Shown: positions 45,492 to 55,186 of the stretch, in pieces | Layout of the letters: each line of letters starts with the position of its first letter | Numbering within the stretch: position 1 is the first letter of the stretch | Origin: Haematobia irritans | Taxonomy: Eukaryota > Arthropoda > Insecta > Diptera > Muscidae | Direction: 5' to 3' | Length of the DNA stretch: 64,000 bases | Assembly: GCF_050003625.1 (NCBI RefSeq) | Contig: NC_134398.1 | Coordinates: 68,208,891 to 68,272,890, forward strand | Translations under genes and position numbers: made by a program | The notes under the pieces: generated by a model | What the model was told of the DNA's origin: nothing | What the model saw: the letters and a program-made list of their open reading frames with translations, nothing else | Databases searched by the model: none

Positions 45492-46195
45492 ACAGGTTGG
45501 CTGATATGTCCCCGGTCTAACAAAGAAAAACACATTTTTTTGTTAAAATTCGTTTTTATTATTCAACATAGTTCCCTTCAAGAGCGATACAACGATTATA
45601 ACGACCTTCCAATTTTTTGATACCATTTTGGTAGTACTCCTTCGGTTTTGCCTCAAAATAGGCCTCAGTTTCGGCGATCACCTCTTCATTGCAGCCAAAT
45701 TTTTTCCCTGCGAGCATCCTTTTGAGGTCTGAGAACAAGAAAAAGTTGCTGGGGTCCAGATCTGGAGAATACGGTGGGTGGGGAAGAAATTCGAAGCCCA
45801 ATTCATGAATTTTTGCCATCATGAATTGGGCGGTAACCACCTCTTTCGGGCGTCCACTGTGTTCACCGTCCTCCGTGCTCATTTCACCACGCTTGAATTT
45901 TGCATACCAATCAATTATAGTTGATTTCCCTGGGGCAGAGTCGGGAAACTCATTATCAAGCCAAGTTTTTGCTTCCACCGTATTTTTTCCCTTCAGAAAA
46001 CAGTATTTTATCAAAACACGAAATTCCTTTTTTCCATGTTTTCACAATAACAAAAGTTGCTTCACAAAAGACGCTCTATATCACAAACTAATTGACTTAC
46101 AGACGTCAAATTGTGACACGAATCATTTGAAGTTTGGTACTATATAAAAATAATAGCGACGCCATCTATCAAACCGGGGACTTATCAGCCAACCT
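45492..46195 (-). mobile_element. Himar1-like mariner, copy 2 (internal deletion)
   Basis: It starts 'acaggttggctgatatgtcc' and ends 'ggacttatcagccaacct', inverted Himar1 termini, with TA on each side (45,490-45,491 and 46,196-46,197). Removing it restores the Tc1 sequence seen in copy A. About 580 bases of the transposase are deleted. Confidence 0.92.
45559..46014 (-). pseudogene. Himar1-like transposase, internally deleted
   Basis: 151 codons, fusing the N-terminal part ('KNTVEAKTWLDNEFPDSAPG') to the C-terminal part ('KIHELGFEFLPHPPYSPD'). The deletion removes the first two catalytic Asp residues. A one-base loss in the early A-run also shifts the true start codon out of frame. The deletion junction carries a 13-bp inverted repeat (45,796-45,808 / 45,819-45,831). 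Confidence 0.9.
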
Positions 46196-46345
46196 TATTT
46201 CACGATTTAGAAAATGTACTTATTATTTTGTCCATTCATTTTTGACTATTACTTGGCATTATTTGGATTAGCTTTTCATTTCACTTGTCTTTTCCAGAAA
46301 ATTATTTACTTTTAAGTTAAGTGTATGTCATTAATATGAATTATA

Positions 46346-46606
46346 GACTTTATTTTGCTTTTCAATAAATATATTTCTTAAATTTACCATGGAACATAAA
46401 AAAACTCTACTGTACTTATTAATTTGTCCACATGTGTACATGTTGACCGAAGACGATTATAGTAATAGAAAAAAAAACATTTTGTTCAAACATCTAAACT
46501 TCTAAATTGTAATACACACACAGATTACGTTTTTGTAATGGGAATGAAAAAAAATATTCTTGTGGTTGGCTTAGTTCTGACAGGTATACATTACAATTTG
46601 CGCAAG
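46346..46606. other. AT-rich spacer
   Basis: No feature is recognised. Confidence 0.45.
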
Positions 46607-47215
46607 ATAAGCCTGGTGCTTCCCATGGCTGAATAAGGAGGTTGAATCACGATAACAAAAACAACAAATTTCAATATGTTGTTTACAATTTTAAGAAATC
46701 AAAATCAGCTGATAAAAGAATCGTATGGCATTGGTAAAAGTGGCAATTATTTATTCTCTCAATTGTCCTGAAAAAATAATTCAAATCCAGAAAAAATTAA
46801 GGTTCAAATTTTATTGCGTCACCTATGAGTGATTGTGAAGTGGATAATTCATCCGAGGAACGCCGATATGAGACAAATAAGACTATAATACCCACCAAAG
46901 TTAAGAATTAAAGTCAGTCAAATGGATATTTGCCATCTATTAACAAAAACAGTTTATGATGCAGTTTAAAAACTGATGTGCGTGGTATTTTGGGTCTGGA
47001 ATATGTTATCAAGATACTCAAGTCATCTTTGAACAATTCTCCAGCTATGAATGCGCGAGTTTGTTTGAGATGCATTTGCTATGCAGTGTCATTTGGAGAG
47101 CTGCAATCACCATAAACATATGATTTTGACATCTTAAAATTTTGTCGAAATAAAAAAATTGTAATCATATGGGCCTATGATTTAACCTTCTTGTTCAGCC
47201 ATGGCGCTTCCTTTG
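46607..47215. mobile_element. ~610-bp inverted-repeat element
   Basis: The ends 'tgcttcccatggctgaataa' (46,617 onward) and 'tcagccatggcgcttcc' (47,196-47,212) are imperfect inverted repeats of about 35 bases that continue into 'ggaggttgaatca' and 'tgatttaaccttc'. No protein is coded. The target duplication is unclear. Confidence 0.6.
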
Positions 47216-47751
47216 TATATTTAAATATTTTGCTTTGGACACATAATTGATCCATACCAGACGCATGCGATTGGTATCATATATTGCTGCTCAGAAGGGT
47301 GTTCTCGTTGAAGGTTCTTCTTCGCGATTTTCTTGTTTTTTTTTAGGTTTATTAATACCCAGCAAAAAAATTGGAAGTTTTTCTAAAGGCACAACTTTAA
47401 AAGCACTTCCAAAAATGTCCTCCCAAAGATTTTCTTTATTTTAACTACACGGGAAGTTCTTTAACTCAATTTTTAAAAACTCGCTTTTCTATATTTGTAA
47501 TGAGTAATTTTAAGTTTTTTTTTTTTTTTTAAATAGGTTAAAAACAGAGTAAGAATTAATGAAATGGTACAAATTATTTAAATTTTGTCGAAAAAATGGT
47601 AAATACACTCTAGAAAAATTGCGAATTTTTGAAAATATTTGAGGTCAAACGATTCAGAAAAGCGTTATAATGCACTAAAAATGATAAATAATTATAGAAA
47701 TTATACTAGTTTACAAAATATTTTTTTTCATGTCAAAAGTCACATCTCATC
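47216..47751. other. AT-rich stretch, possible small element end
   Basis: 'acccagcaaaaaaattggaa' at about 47,357 resembles ends near 18,458 and (inverted) 49,612, suggesting a family of small elements ending CCCAGCAAAAAA. Nothing else is recognised. Confidence 0.35.
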
Positions 47752-48256
47752 AATTGAGTGAACAAATCCGATGTAAAATCATGCAAATGCGAGCCACTCA
47801 CCCACACAAAAATGAATTTTTGTATGGCCGAGTTAGGTTAGGTTAGGTTAGGTTATGTGGCAGCCCGATGTATCAGGCTCACTTAGACTATTCAGTCCAT
47901 TGTGATACCACAGTGGTGAACTTCTCTCTTATCACTGAGTGCTGCCCGATTCCATGTTAAGCTCAATGACAAGGGACCTCCTTTTTATAGCCGAGTCCGA
48001 ACGGCGTTCCACATTCCAGTGAAACCACTTAGAGAAGCTTTGAAACCCTCAGAAATGTCACCAGCATTACTGAGGTGGGATAATCCACCGCTGAAAAACT
48101 TTTTGGTGTTCGGTCGTAGCAGGAATCGAACCCACGACCTTGTGTATGCAAGGCGGGCATGCTAACCATTGCACCACGGTGGCCGAGTTACTTTTTTGTG
48201 TGGGTGAGTTGTTCATATTTGCATGATTTAACATCGGATTTGTTCACTCAGTTGTT
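47752..48256. repeat. ~60-bp inverted repeats flanking a SINE (foldback-like element)
   Basis: The left arm 'gagtgaacaaatccgatgta...cccacacaaaaa' (47,755-47,812) is inverted at 48,196-48,252 with a few mismatches. The SINE lies between the arms, so a small palindromic element was hit near its centre. Confidence 0.75.
47836..48180 (-). mobile_element. tRNA-derived SINE, ~345 bp, with LINE-like 3' tail
   Basis: On the minus strand it begins with a tRNA head: box A-like 'tgcaatggttagcatg' and box B 'ggttcgattcc'. Then follow a ~200-base body and a tail 'tgtggtatcacaatggactg...' ending in TAACC repeats. A 10-bp target duplication 'ggccgagtta' lies at 47,826-47,835 and 48,181-48,190. The tail is nearly identical to the 3' end of the LOA-like LINE at 49,165-49,238, its probable source of reverse transcriptase. 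Confidence 0.88.
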
Positions 48257-48429
48257 TATAACTTTGTCATTTTTCGGTCGTTTTTCTTCATTTATTACTT
48301 ACGTTAGAGTATCATCTATACGACCATGAAGAGAAACAACATTTTTTTTTCAATGGTTTGCACTTTGAAAATTTGCTCCTTTTGCATCGATATTTTTGAG
48401 CCACTTAACTTATCACTTATTTGCCGTCC

Positions 48430-49104
48430 TCCAAAAGGGATTAAAGATCAGACAGTCAACCTGCAATAAAATCCTTGGACTCTGTGTTCCTTAACTCGAA
48501 AACGGCCATCGACTGCCGCAAATCGCTCAATGAGATGGCTGAGCAGCACAATATTCACCTAATATGAGTGCCTGGCCATAGGAACATACATGGGAACTGC
48601 GAAGCGGATGAGCTAGCAAGGCTAGGAACTACCTTACATATTCCAGGGGACTAGAATCTGTTGGTATGCCTCTGGCTACCTGCAAGCTCTTACTGCGTGA
48701 GAAGGCTGTTATGATGGCAAATGTTCGATGGGAGAATTGTAAGGGTTGTAACAACACAAAGCAAATATGGCCCCATTTAAACTTAACCCGCACACTAGAT
48801 ATGCTAGTGTTCTCAAGACGTCAGATTTCACTCCTGATATCTGTTATAACGGGTCGCTGCCTCATAGGCGATTTTGCAAAAAACTATTGGCGCGAAGTAT
48901 AATGACTATTGTATGAGCTGTCATGATGCGAAGGAAAAGGAATCAATTAAACACCTCTTATGTAAGTATCCTGAATTTTGTGTAAGGCATAAGCGAATTT
49001 TAGGGGCATATAGCTTTAGATTACTGGCGGTCATGGAAAACGTTAACTTAAGCAGTCTGCTAATGTTTTTAGAACAAACTGGTTGGTTCAACAGAAGAAA
49101 ATAA
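48430..49104 (+). pseudogene. LOA-like LINE, RNase H end and ORF2 C-terminus
   Basis: It reads 'SDSQPAIKSLDS' and 'RNIHGNCEADELARLGTT' (end of RNase H, VPGH box broken by a stop), then 'MPLATCKLLLREKAVMMANV', 'VITGRCLIGDFAKNYW' and the zinc-like 'YCMSCHDAKEKESIKHLLCK', ending 'LLMFLEQTGWFNRRK'. Stops near 48,570 and 48,650 and a shift near 48,890 disable it. The same C-terminal region occurs on the minus strand at 53,830-53,980. The clade call rests on an RNase H after RT and on the RT of that second copy. Confidence 0.75.
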
Positions 49105-50419
49105 TCGAGAAGGTTCGGCGGTTAAAACTAGAAGTACCCATATGTAATAAGTACTTTTAGTTAATGTGGTATCACAATGGACTGAATAGTCTAAGTGAGC
49201 CTGAAACTTAATCGGGCTGCAATTTTAACCTAAGCTAACTCGAGATATAATTTGTTTAGTGAAAAAAGAAAAAAAAACTAAAAATAACGGGATATCTCAA
49301 AAACTGTTCCATAAATTTTTTTTTGATTTTTTTTTTCGAATTCAGCATATCAAAATACAAAAAAAAATCACCTCTCATCAAAAGTACATTTTCAGTGTAA
49401 ACTAGTGTTATTTATTTGTCTAAATATCACAAAATTTTTAAATTCACATCCAAAACACTGAATTTGGTTCACACCTTAAAAAGTGATGTGAATTCAGTAT
49501 AACGGCTGTTGAAATGGACGATATCCGTCCTACAACAAGTCCATGTTAAATTCAACGCTTCTGCGCCAATTTTGCACCACTTCCAGATCCAAAAAGAACA
49601 TTTTCACTACTTTTTTGCTGGGTATGAATACAATTTAACAAGTTTTTTTCGTTTGACTTCGACAAATAGAGTTTAAAAATATAGATATTTATTTCATTTA
49701 TATTTTTCACGAATTTTAGGGGCATATAGCTTTAGATTACTGGCGGTCATGTAAAACGTTAACTTAAGCAGTCTGCTAATGTTTTTAGAACAATCTGGTT
49801 GGTTCAACAGAAGAAAATAATCGAGAAGGTTCGGCGGTTAAAACTAGAAGTACACATATGTAATAAGTACTTTTAGTTAATGTGGTATCACAATGGACTG
49901 AATAGTCTAAGTGAGCCTGAAACTTAATCGGGCTGCAACTTTAAGCTAAGCTAACTCGAGATATAATTTGTTTAGTGAAAAAAGAAAAAACTAAAAATAA
50001 CGGGACATCTCAAAAACTGTTCCATAATTTTTTTTTTGATTTTTTTTTCGAATTCAGCATATCAAAATACAAAAAAATCACCTCTCATCAAAAGTACATT
50101 TTCGGTGTAAACTAGTGTTATTTATTTGTCTAAATATCACAAAATTTTTAAATTCACATCCAAAACACTGAATTTGGTTCACACCTTAAAAAGTGATGTG
50201 AATTCAGTATAACGGCTGTTGAAATGGACGATATCCGTCCTACAACAAGTCCATGTTAAATTCAACGCTTCTGCGCCAATTTTGCACCACTTCCAGATCC
50301 AAAAAGAACATTTTCACTACTTTTTTGCTGGGTATGAATACAATTTAACAAGTTTTTTTCGTTTGACTTCGACAAATAGAGTTTAAAAATATAGATATTT
50401 ATTTCATTTATATTTTTCA
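48995..50419. repeat. ~716-bp tandem duplication including the LINE 3' end
   Basis: Unit 1 is 48,995-49,710 and unit 2 is 49,711-50,419. They are near-identical with a few small indels in T and A runs. The junction shares 'cacga'. The unit contains the LINE's last ~110 coding bases, its tail, and a downstream AT-rich segment with 'tttttttgctgggta' at 49,610. Confidence 0.9.
49105..49240 (+). other. LOA-like LINE 3' UTR and TAACC-type tail
   Basis: After the stop, 'tgtggtatcacaatggactg' starts at 49,165 and runs to 'ttttaacctaagctaac' at about 49,238. This tail is shared with the SINE at 47,836-48,180. Confidence 0.75.
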
Positions 50420-50712
50420 CGAAAAGAAGTTAGGTTTGAATCGGTTTCAAGCTAATTAACGCCACAACATGCTGAGTAAGGACCCAATGCCTTCAGCGAA
50501 GCACAGCAAAGGCGTATTGCGGAAATAGAGATTAGGGATTAGAGATATTTATTTACTTTTTTATGATCTGATTTTGGGCTAATTACCGCTGCTACACACC
50601 GGTTATGCTACGTAGACACACACAAACTCGCAGCAATTTTTGAGTTGCAAAAATACTAAATATTGCCAAGAACCAAGAAAGAAATAATTTTGTTCAAGTT
50701 TCCACAATTAAT
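50420..50712. other. Region upstream of the gypsy gag
   Basis: The expected site of a 5' LTR/primer binding site, but no sequence matching the putative 3' LTR at 53,315-53,590 is present. Nothing else is recognised. Confidence 0.4.
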
Positions 50713-51318
50713 ATGGAATCTTTCGAACCTAATGTGGAGCAGTGGCAAACATACATGGAGCTTATGGAGCGGCTTTTCATAGCTACCAATGTCACAAGTG
50801 AAGGACAGATGAAGTCGTTGTTTATAAAATTCATTGGACCAACAACGTACAGGCTTTTAAGAGATTTATGTCAGCCGAAACTTCCAACTGCCCACTTTAC
50901 ACCTTCAATTATTGTTTTTAAAGAAAGGCGAGCATTTTATTCTGCTCATATAAGCCGAGGAGAAACGGTAGTGGAGTGGCACGCCGGAATCCGTAGGTTA
51001 GCGGCAAACTGTGAATTTGGTGACCACCTGGAGCACGTTTTAATTGACAAGTTTGTCACCGAGATGGATGGTAAAGTATTCGACCGTTTATGGGAAGAGA
51101 CAAAAACGCTTACATTGGCAAAAGCGTTAGACATTGCGCAGAGGTATGAGAAACCAGAAAAAGCGGTAAATATCATCCAAAAAAGCAGCAAGAAGACAAG
51201 TTACCATTACAGAAAGGTCGTCGGCAGGAAGCCCGATGTGGCTTTTCATCACTGTGGGAAGAGAAACCACGATTCTAAGATGTGCAAATTCAAGACGTAT
51301 GCGTGCAACAAATGTTGA
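50713..51318 (+). pseudogene. Ty3/gypsy (Mag-like) gag
   Basis: 201 codons starting 'MESFEPNVEQWQTYMELME', with 'FIKFIGPTTYRLLRDLCQP', 'VEWHAGIRRLAANCEFGDH' and 'LIDKFVTEMDGKVFDRLWEE', the Mag-lineage capsid pattern. It ends in two zinc knuckles: 'HHCGKRNHDSKMC' (first Cys lost) and 'CNKC', where a stop replaces the next codon at about 51,317 and 'KRGHFGVVC' continues. This is a single-stop pseudogene with an otherwise well-kept gag. Confidence 0.8.
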
Positions 51319-51399
51319 AAACGTGGCCACTTTGGAGTAGTATGCAATGCAATGAGTAAAAATACACATGTCATAAATCGAGATGAAACTGCAGTTGAT

Positions 51400-52670
51400 T
51401 CTTCCTTACAATTATATATTAATTTTAATTTAGAACTTGATTCAGGAGAAGCGGTGTCAATTCTCCCTCTGTTAATTTTTAAATCTAAATTTGCCCAAAT
51501 TAAATTAGAGAAATCAAGTACTATTTTGTAGGGTTATGGTGGAACTAATTTAAACGTTAAAGGTTCATTTAGAGCTTGTGTTGAATTTAATGGAAAGGTC
51601 AAAGAAATTGAATTTATTGTGGTTGATGCTTGTGGTCCATTGATTTTGGGCAGAAATTTTCTATGGTCTGGAAGGAATTGAATAATATTAAAACTCAAAA
51701 TTCTGATGACTAGAAAAATTAATAGGGAAATTTGGTTCAGTGAACAAAATTTGAAGAGGGATTAGGCCTTTACAGGCATTTCAAAGTTCAGTTGAAATTA
51801 GAAGGTAATCCAACACCTATTTTTCACAAACCAAGACCGGTTCCTATTGCTTTCAAAGTCACTGCAGAGGAGGAGCTGAATGCGCTTTTGAACTTGGGTG
51901 TTATTTCTCAAGTTGAGACGTACCCATTAGTACCCGTTTTGAAACCAAATCTATTCGTATATATGCGGACTATAAGGTTACGCTAAATAAATATCTATGT
52001 GATGTTAGATACCCCTTTCCTCGAATTGAGGATTTGTTTTCAAAATGGTAAATTATTTACCAAATTGGATTTGGAAAAGGCCTATAATCAGTTCGAGTTA
52101 GATGAGTTTTCGAAGTTGATATGTGCATGGAGCACGCACAAGGGTGTTTTCAAAATGAATCGTACGCCGTTTGGTATTAAACCAGCTTCGGGAATTTTTC
52201 AGAGGGAAATCGAGAAACTCTTGCAAGGTATTCCGAATGTGGTTAATTTTTTTGACGATATTTTAGTGACGGGGATATGGAGAATTTGTGCGAGGTTTTG
52301 AACAGATTAAATGATGCAGGGCTCAAGTTGGAGAAGTCGAAATGTAGTTTTTTTCATGGTATCTTATTTGGGTTGTTAAAGAAGTAAGCACGGCTTAGAC
52401 AAAACTGAGGAGCGTGTTAAGGACATTTTAGATGCACCCAGGCCTAGGAATGTAGCTGAGGTTCGTTCTTTTATAGAGCTGGTAAATTATTACAGCAAAT
52501 TCATTCATAATTATTCAAAAATAACGCTACCATTTTACGATTTATTAAGGAATGGTAACATTTTTGAATGGGATAAAGATTGCGAAGCTTCATTTCAATT
52601 ATTAAAATCGAAGATAGCCGAGGAGTTTACACTTTCTAATTTTGATCCAAACCATCCTATTGAGTAATTT
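51400..52670 (+). pseudogene. Gypsy protease, reverse transcriptase and start of RNase H
   Basis: Protease-like 'LELDSGEAVSILPL' (DSG for DTG) and 'GPLILGRNFL' (51,430-51,665). RT with 'PRPVPIAFKVTAEEELNALL', 'KYLCDVRYPFPRIEDLFSK', 'FTKLDLEKAYNQFELDE' (first Asp), 'RTPFGIKPASGIFQREIEKL' and 'FFDDILVTG' (catalytic DD). Then 'KTEERVKDILDAPRPRNVAE' and 'FEWDKDCEASFQLLKSK', the RNase H entry. Frameshifts occur near 51,985, 52,290 and 52,380. It is cut after 'NFDPNHPIE' at about 52,665. Confidence 0.8.
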
Positions 52671-52754
52671 GAGCAGAAGTTTCAAGGGTCGTCAGGGCAA
52701 TTAATTTTGGGGAAAGTTTAGATAACAGTCTTATATCGTTTAAGTCCAGATATT

Positions 52755-52776
52755 GTGAGTTGCACGTGCAACTCAC
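52755..52776. repeat. Perfect 22-bp palindrome at the pol deletion
   Basis: 'gtgagttgcac' is followed immediately by its exact complement. It lies in the unassigned stretch between gypsy RNase H and integrase, where the middle of pol is missing. Confidence 0.85.
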
Positions 52777-52870
52777 CGCCTGAGCTGTCTCAGACAACAG
52801 AGTGTTCCCAAAAAGTCGGAGGAGATGAAAAGAAAACATGAAGACAATTATAAGGGAACGCGGGATGTTA

Positions 52871-53097
52871 CACTAGTAGAAAAAGTTTCGTTATATTAAC
52901 GAAATGTGTCGTTAAAAGTCATCCAATGAAACAAATTCGTTAATACAACGAAATTTTTCGTTATTATAACGAATTTTCTGTCAATCAACGTAACTTTTCG
53001 TACTATTAACGAATATTTTCATTGTATTAATGAAATGTTTCGTTATATTAATGAAAATTTTTCGTTGGCTGAGTTTTAATGAAATTTTCTTTGTGTG
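52871..53097. mobile_element. 227-bp MITE built of TTCGTTA/TAACGAA palindromes
   Basis: TA flanks both sides (52,869-52,870; 53,098-53,099). The ends read 'cactagtagaaaaag' and, inverted, 'cacacaaagaaaa'. The interior has at least six 'ttcgttata' or 'attaacgaa' words. It is inserted just upstream of the integrase C-terminus. Confidence 0.65.
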
Positions 53098-53099
53098 TA

Positions 53100-53250
53100 G
53101 GGCAGATAGTGTGGATTAGGGATTATTCTGTAGTGAAAAAACCAAGATGGGTAAAGGGCCAGATTATTCGGGCTATAGAACCAAGGAATTACATTTGCCC
53201 ACAGGCAAACACCAAGACGATCAACACGATCCAAAAAACCTGTTATCCGA
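53100..53250 (+). pseudogene. Gypsy integrase C-terminal end
   Basis: 'VWIRDYSVVKKPRWVKGQII' and 'IEPRNYICPQANTKTI' match the C-terminal tail of Mag-like integrases. The catalytic core of the integrase is deleted. Confidence 0.6.
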
Positions 53251-53314
53251 CTTAATCTATAAACAATTTGTTGTAATCGATGTAAATTCAATAAACTATT
53301 TTTAAATTACCCAA

Positions 53315-53590
53315 TGTAATAATTATTGCAAATGTCATATATTTAGCATACGATATACATATGTTAACATATAAGTCATTGTAGTGTATTTATTTTAATT
53401 TTGTGAAGTGTTAATATAGTGTATTTAAGGACACTAATACATATGTATGCTCATACTATCATCTATTAGAAGAACAGTTGCAATGTAAGTTAAAGTAGAA
53501 ACTAAAATAATAAAATAATAAACTTCACTTGGAATTTGGAAGTTGTCCAACACGTTTGTATTTTATTTTTGTCTCCACGAGGACTTTACA
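53315..53590 (+). repeat. Putative 3' LTR of the gypsy element
   Basis: A 276-base segment from 'tgtaataattattgc' to 'aggactttaca' starts TG, ends CA and has TGTAA/TTACA inverted tips. It lies 60 bases after the end of pol. No partner LTR is in the window. Confidence 0.4.
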
Positions 53591-53799
53591 AATATAAAAT
53601 AACGCTCTTACTTGTTTAATATTTACTACACATTTTAAATATTTTTAAGTCGTTAAATAATTCAAAAAGAATCAAATCAAATTATTGTCAAAAAAGTGAA
53701 GAATAATTTATATATTCAGACGTAGATACTTGAATAAAGAAATCATTTTAAGCTTGTTCTACGTCTTGTGTTTTGTCATATACCGCGTACCGCTATCGA

Positions 53800-53834
53800 C
53801 TTCATTGGCGATGCTGCAAATATCGCCAATGAAG
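53800..53834. repeat. Perfect 13-bp hairpin at a LINE truncation point
   Basis: Arms 'cttcattggcgat' (53,800-53,812) and its complement (53,822-53,834), 9-base loop. The LOA-like ORF2 homology stops at this place. Confidence 0.85.
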
Positions 53835-54250
53835 AACACTAGCATATCTAGTGTGCGGTTTAAGTTTAAATGGGGCCATATTTGCTTGGTGTCGTTACAA
53901 CCCTTGCAATTCTCCCATCGAACATTTACCATCATGACAGCCTTCTCACGCAGTAAGAACTTGCAAGTAGCCAGAGGCATACCAACAGATTCTAGTTCCT
54001 TGCTAGCTCAACTGCTTCGCAGTTCCCCGGTACGTTCCTATGGCCAGGCACCCATATTAGGTGAATTGTTGCAGCTGATTGTTTGGCCAAAATGTCTAAA
54101 GACAATAGATGCAGTATGACATTAAGGGAATTTGTTCCTGTCTTGCGGAAGGCACCTGAGATTCACAAGCAAGCCATACGCTGAACTTTGTCTAAACTTG
54201 TCGGCTGGGGAAGTGCCGGCCACCAGACTACAACACCATATAGCATTATA
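53830..54250 (-). pseudogene. LOA-like ORF2: RT end, deleted RNase H, C-terminus
   Basis: Minus-strand reading with shifts: 'AVVRPIMLYGVVVWWPALP', 'KVQRMACLCISGAFRKTG', then an abrupt jump from 'LSLDILAK' to 'TIHLIWVPGHRN' (the end of RNase H) and 'MPLATCKFLLREKAVMMVNV'. Most of RNase H is deleted. The homology ends at the hairpin near 53,834. Confidence 0.7.
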
Positions 54251-55039
54251 GGTCTAACCACTGCCGTGTATAGCCAATGCACAATTTTTGGTTTTAGTCC
54301 CGACTTTTTCCCTATTGCCTTTTTGCACGAGTATAAAAGCTACCGTTACTTTCCTCGCCCTTTCTTCAATATTAAGCTTAAAGTTCAGCTTCCTGTCCAA
54401 AATAACGCCAAGGTATTTTGCACACTCGCCAAAGGGAATTTCAATACTCCCTAAGGAAATGGGCCTAACCGTGGGAGTTTTGCGATCCTTGTAGTACATG
54501 ACTAGTTCTGTCTTTGCAGGATTTACCCCAAGACCATTATCTTTCGCCCATTTCTCAGTCATCCGGAGGGCTCTCTGTATAATATCTCTAACTGTTGATG
54601 GGAATTTTCCCCTGACTGCTAGCGCCACATCATCTGCGTATGCCACCACTTTTATCCTTTCTTTTTTTAGGGAAACCAGAAAGTTATTTATAGCAACATT
54701 TCAAAGAAGAGGTCATAGAACTCCTCCTTGAGGAGTGCCGCTGTTCACATACCTTTGTATGTTTGCTTGTCCTAGTGTGGCTGAAATGCGTCTCTTCCTT
54801 AGAAGTTCGTCTAACAGCCTAAGTATATCTGGATGGACGTTATTGAACGCCCCTTCGATGTCTAGAAACGTCACGATTGTGTATTCTTTGACAGATAGTT
54901 GAGACTAGTTCATGTAATGCGGTCTTAGTATACCTGCCCTTCAAGTATGCATGCTGTCGTTTCGAGAGCAAACTTGAATCGACGCTAGTTCTAAAATAAA
55001 TATCTATCATCCTCTCCAAAGTCTTAAGTATGAATGATG
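54250..55039 (-). pseudogene. LOA-like ORF2: reverse transcriptase core
   Basis: Frames give 'FILKTLERMIDIYFRTSVDS', 'KRQHAYLKGRYTKTALHELV', then 'YADDVALAVRGKFPSTVRD' (catalytic YADD) and 'WAKDNGLGVNPAKTELVMYY'. The part around 54,700-54,840 is shifted. The upstream end is the insertion site of the jockey-like LINE, at its 15-bp target duplication. Confidence 0.8.
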
Positions 55040-55054
55040 ATAAGCTTATTGGTC
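55040..55054. other. Target-site duplication, left copy
   Basis: 'ataagcttattggtc' is repeated exactly at 58,587-58,601. Confidence 0.93.
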
Positions 55055-55186
55055 CCGATCCCACGGCGGCGGGTTCTGTGTACCGGATCGACCCGATGGA
55101 TCCCATCCATTGGCAAGCGGCTGCCACATCAGTGTACGTGTTGTTTCGTCCATCTTTGTTGGAGAAGGTGCATCCCGGAGAGCCTT

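Larger units (their letters stand above)
45258..46345 (+). mobile_element. Tc1-like transposon, 3' part, split by Himar1-like copy 2
   Basis: It continues unit copy 3's transposase with 'PDPKPIENLW' (catalytic E in PIENLW), then 'KNKQLLWNFVQITWYE' with shifts. After the mariner copy it resumes 'tttcacgatttagaaaatg', matching copy A at 6,585-6,605 in reverse. Confidence 0.75.

Noticed and set aside
47826..47860. ggttaggttaggtta resembling insect telomere repeats (TTAGG)n
   Set aside because: It is the TAACC-type 3' tail of the SINE, bounded by a target duplication; flies of this group also lack TTAGG telomeres.
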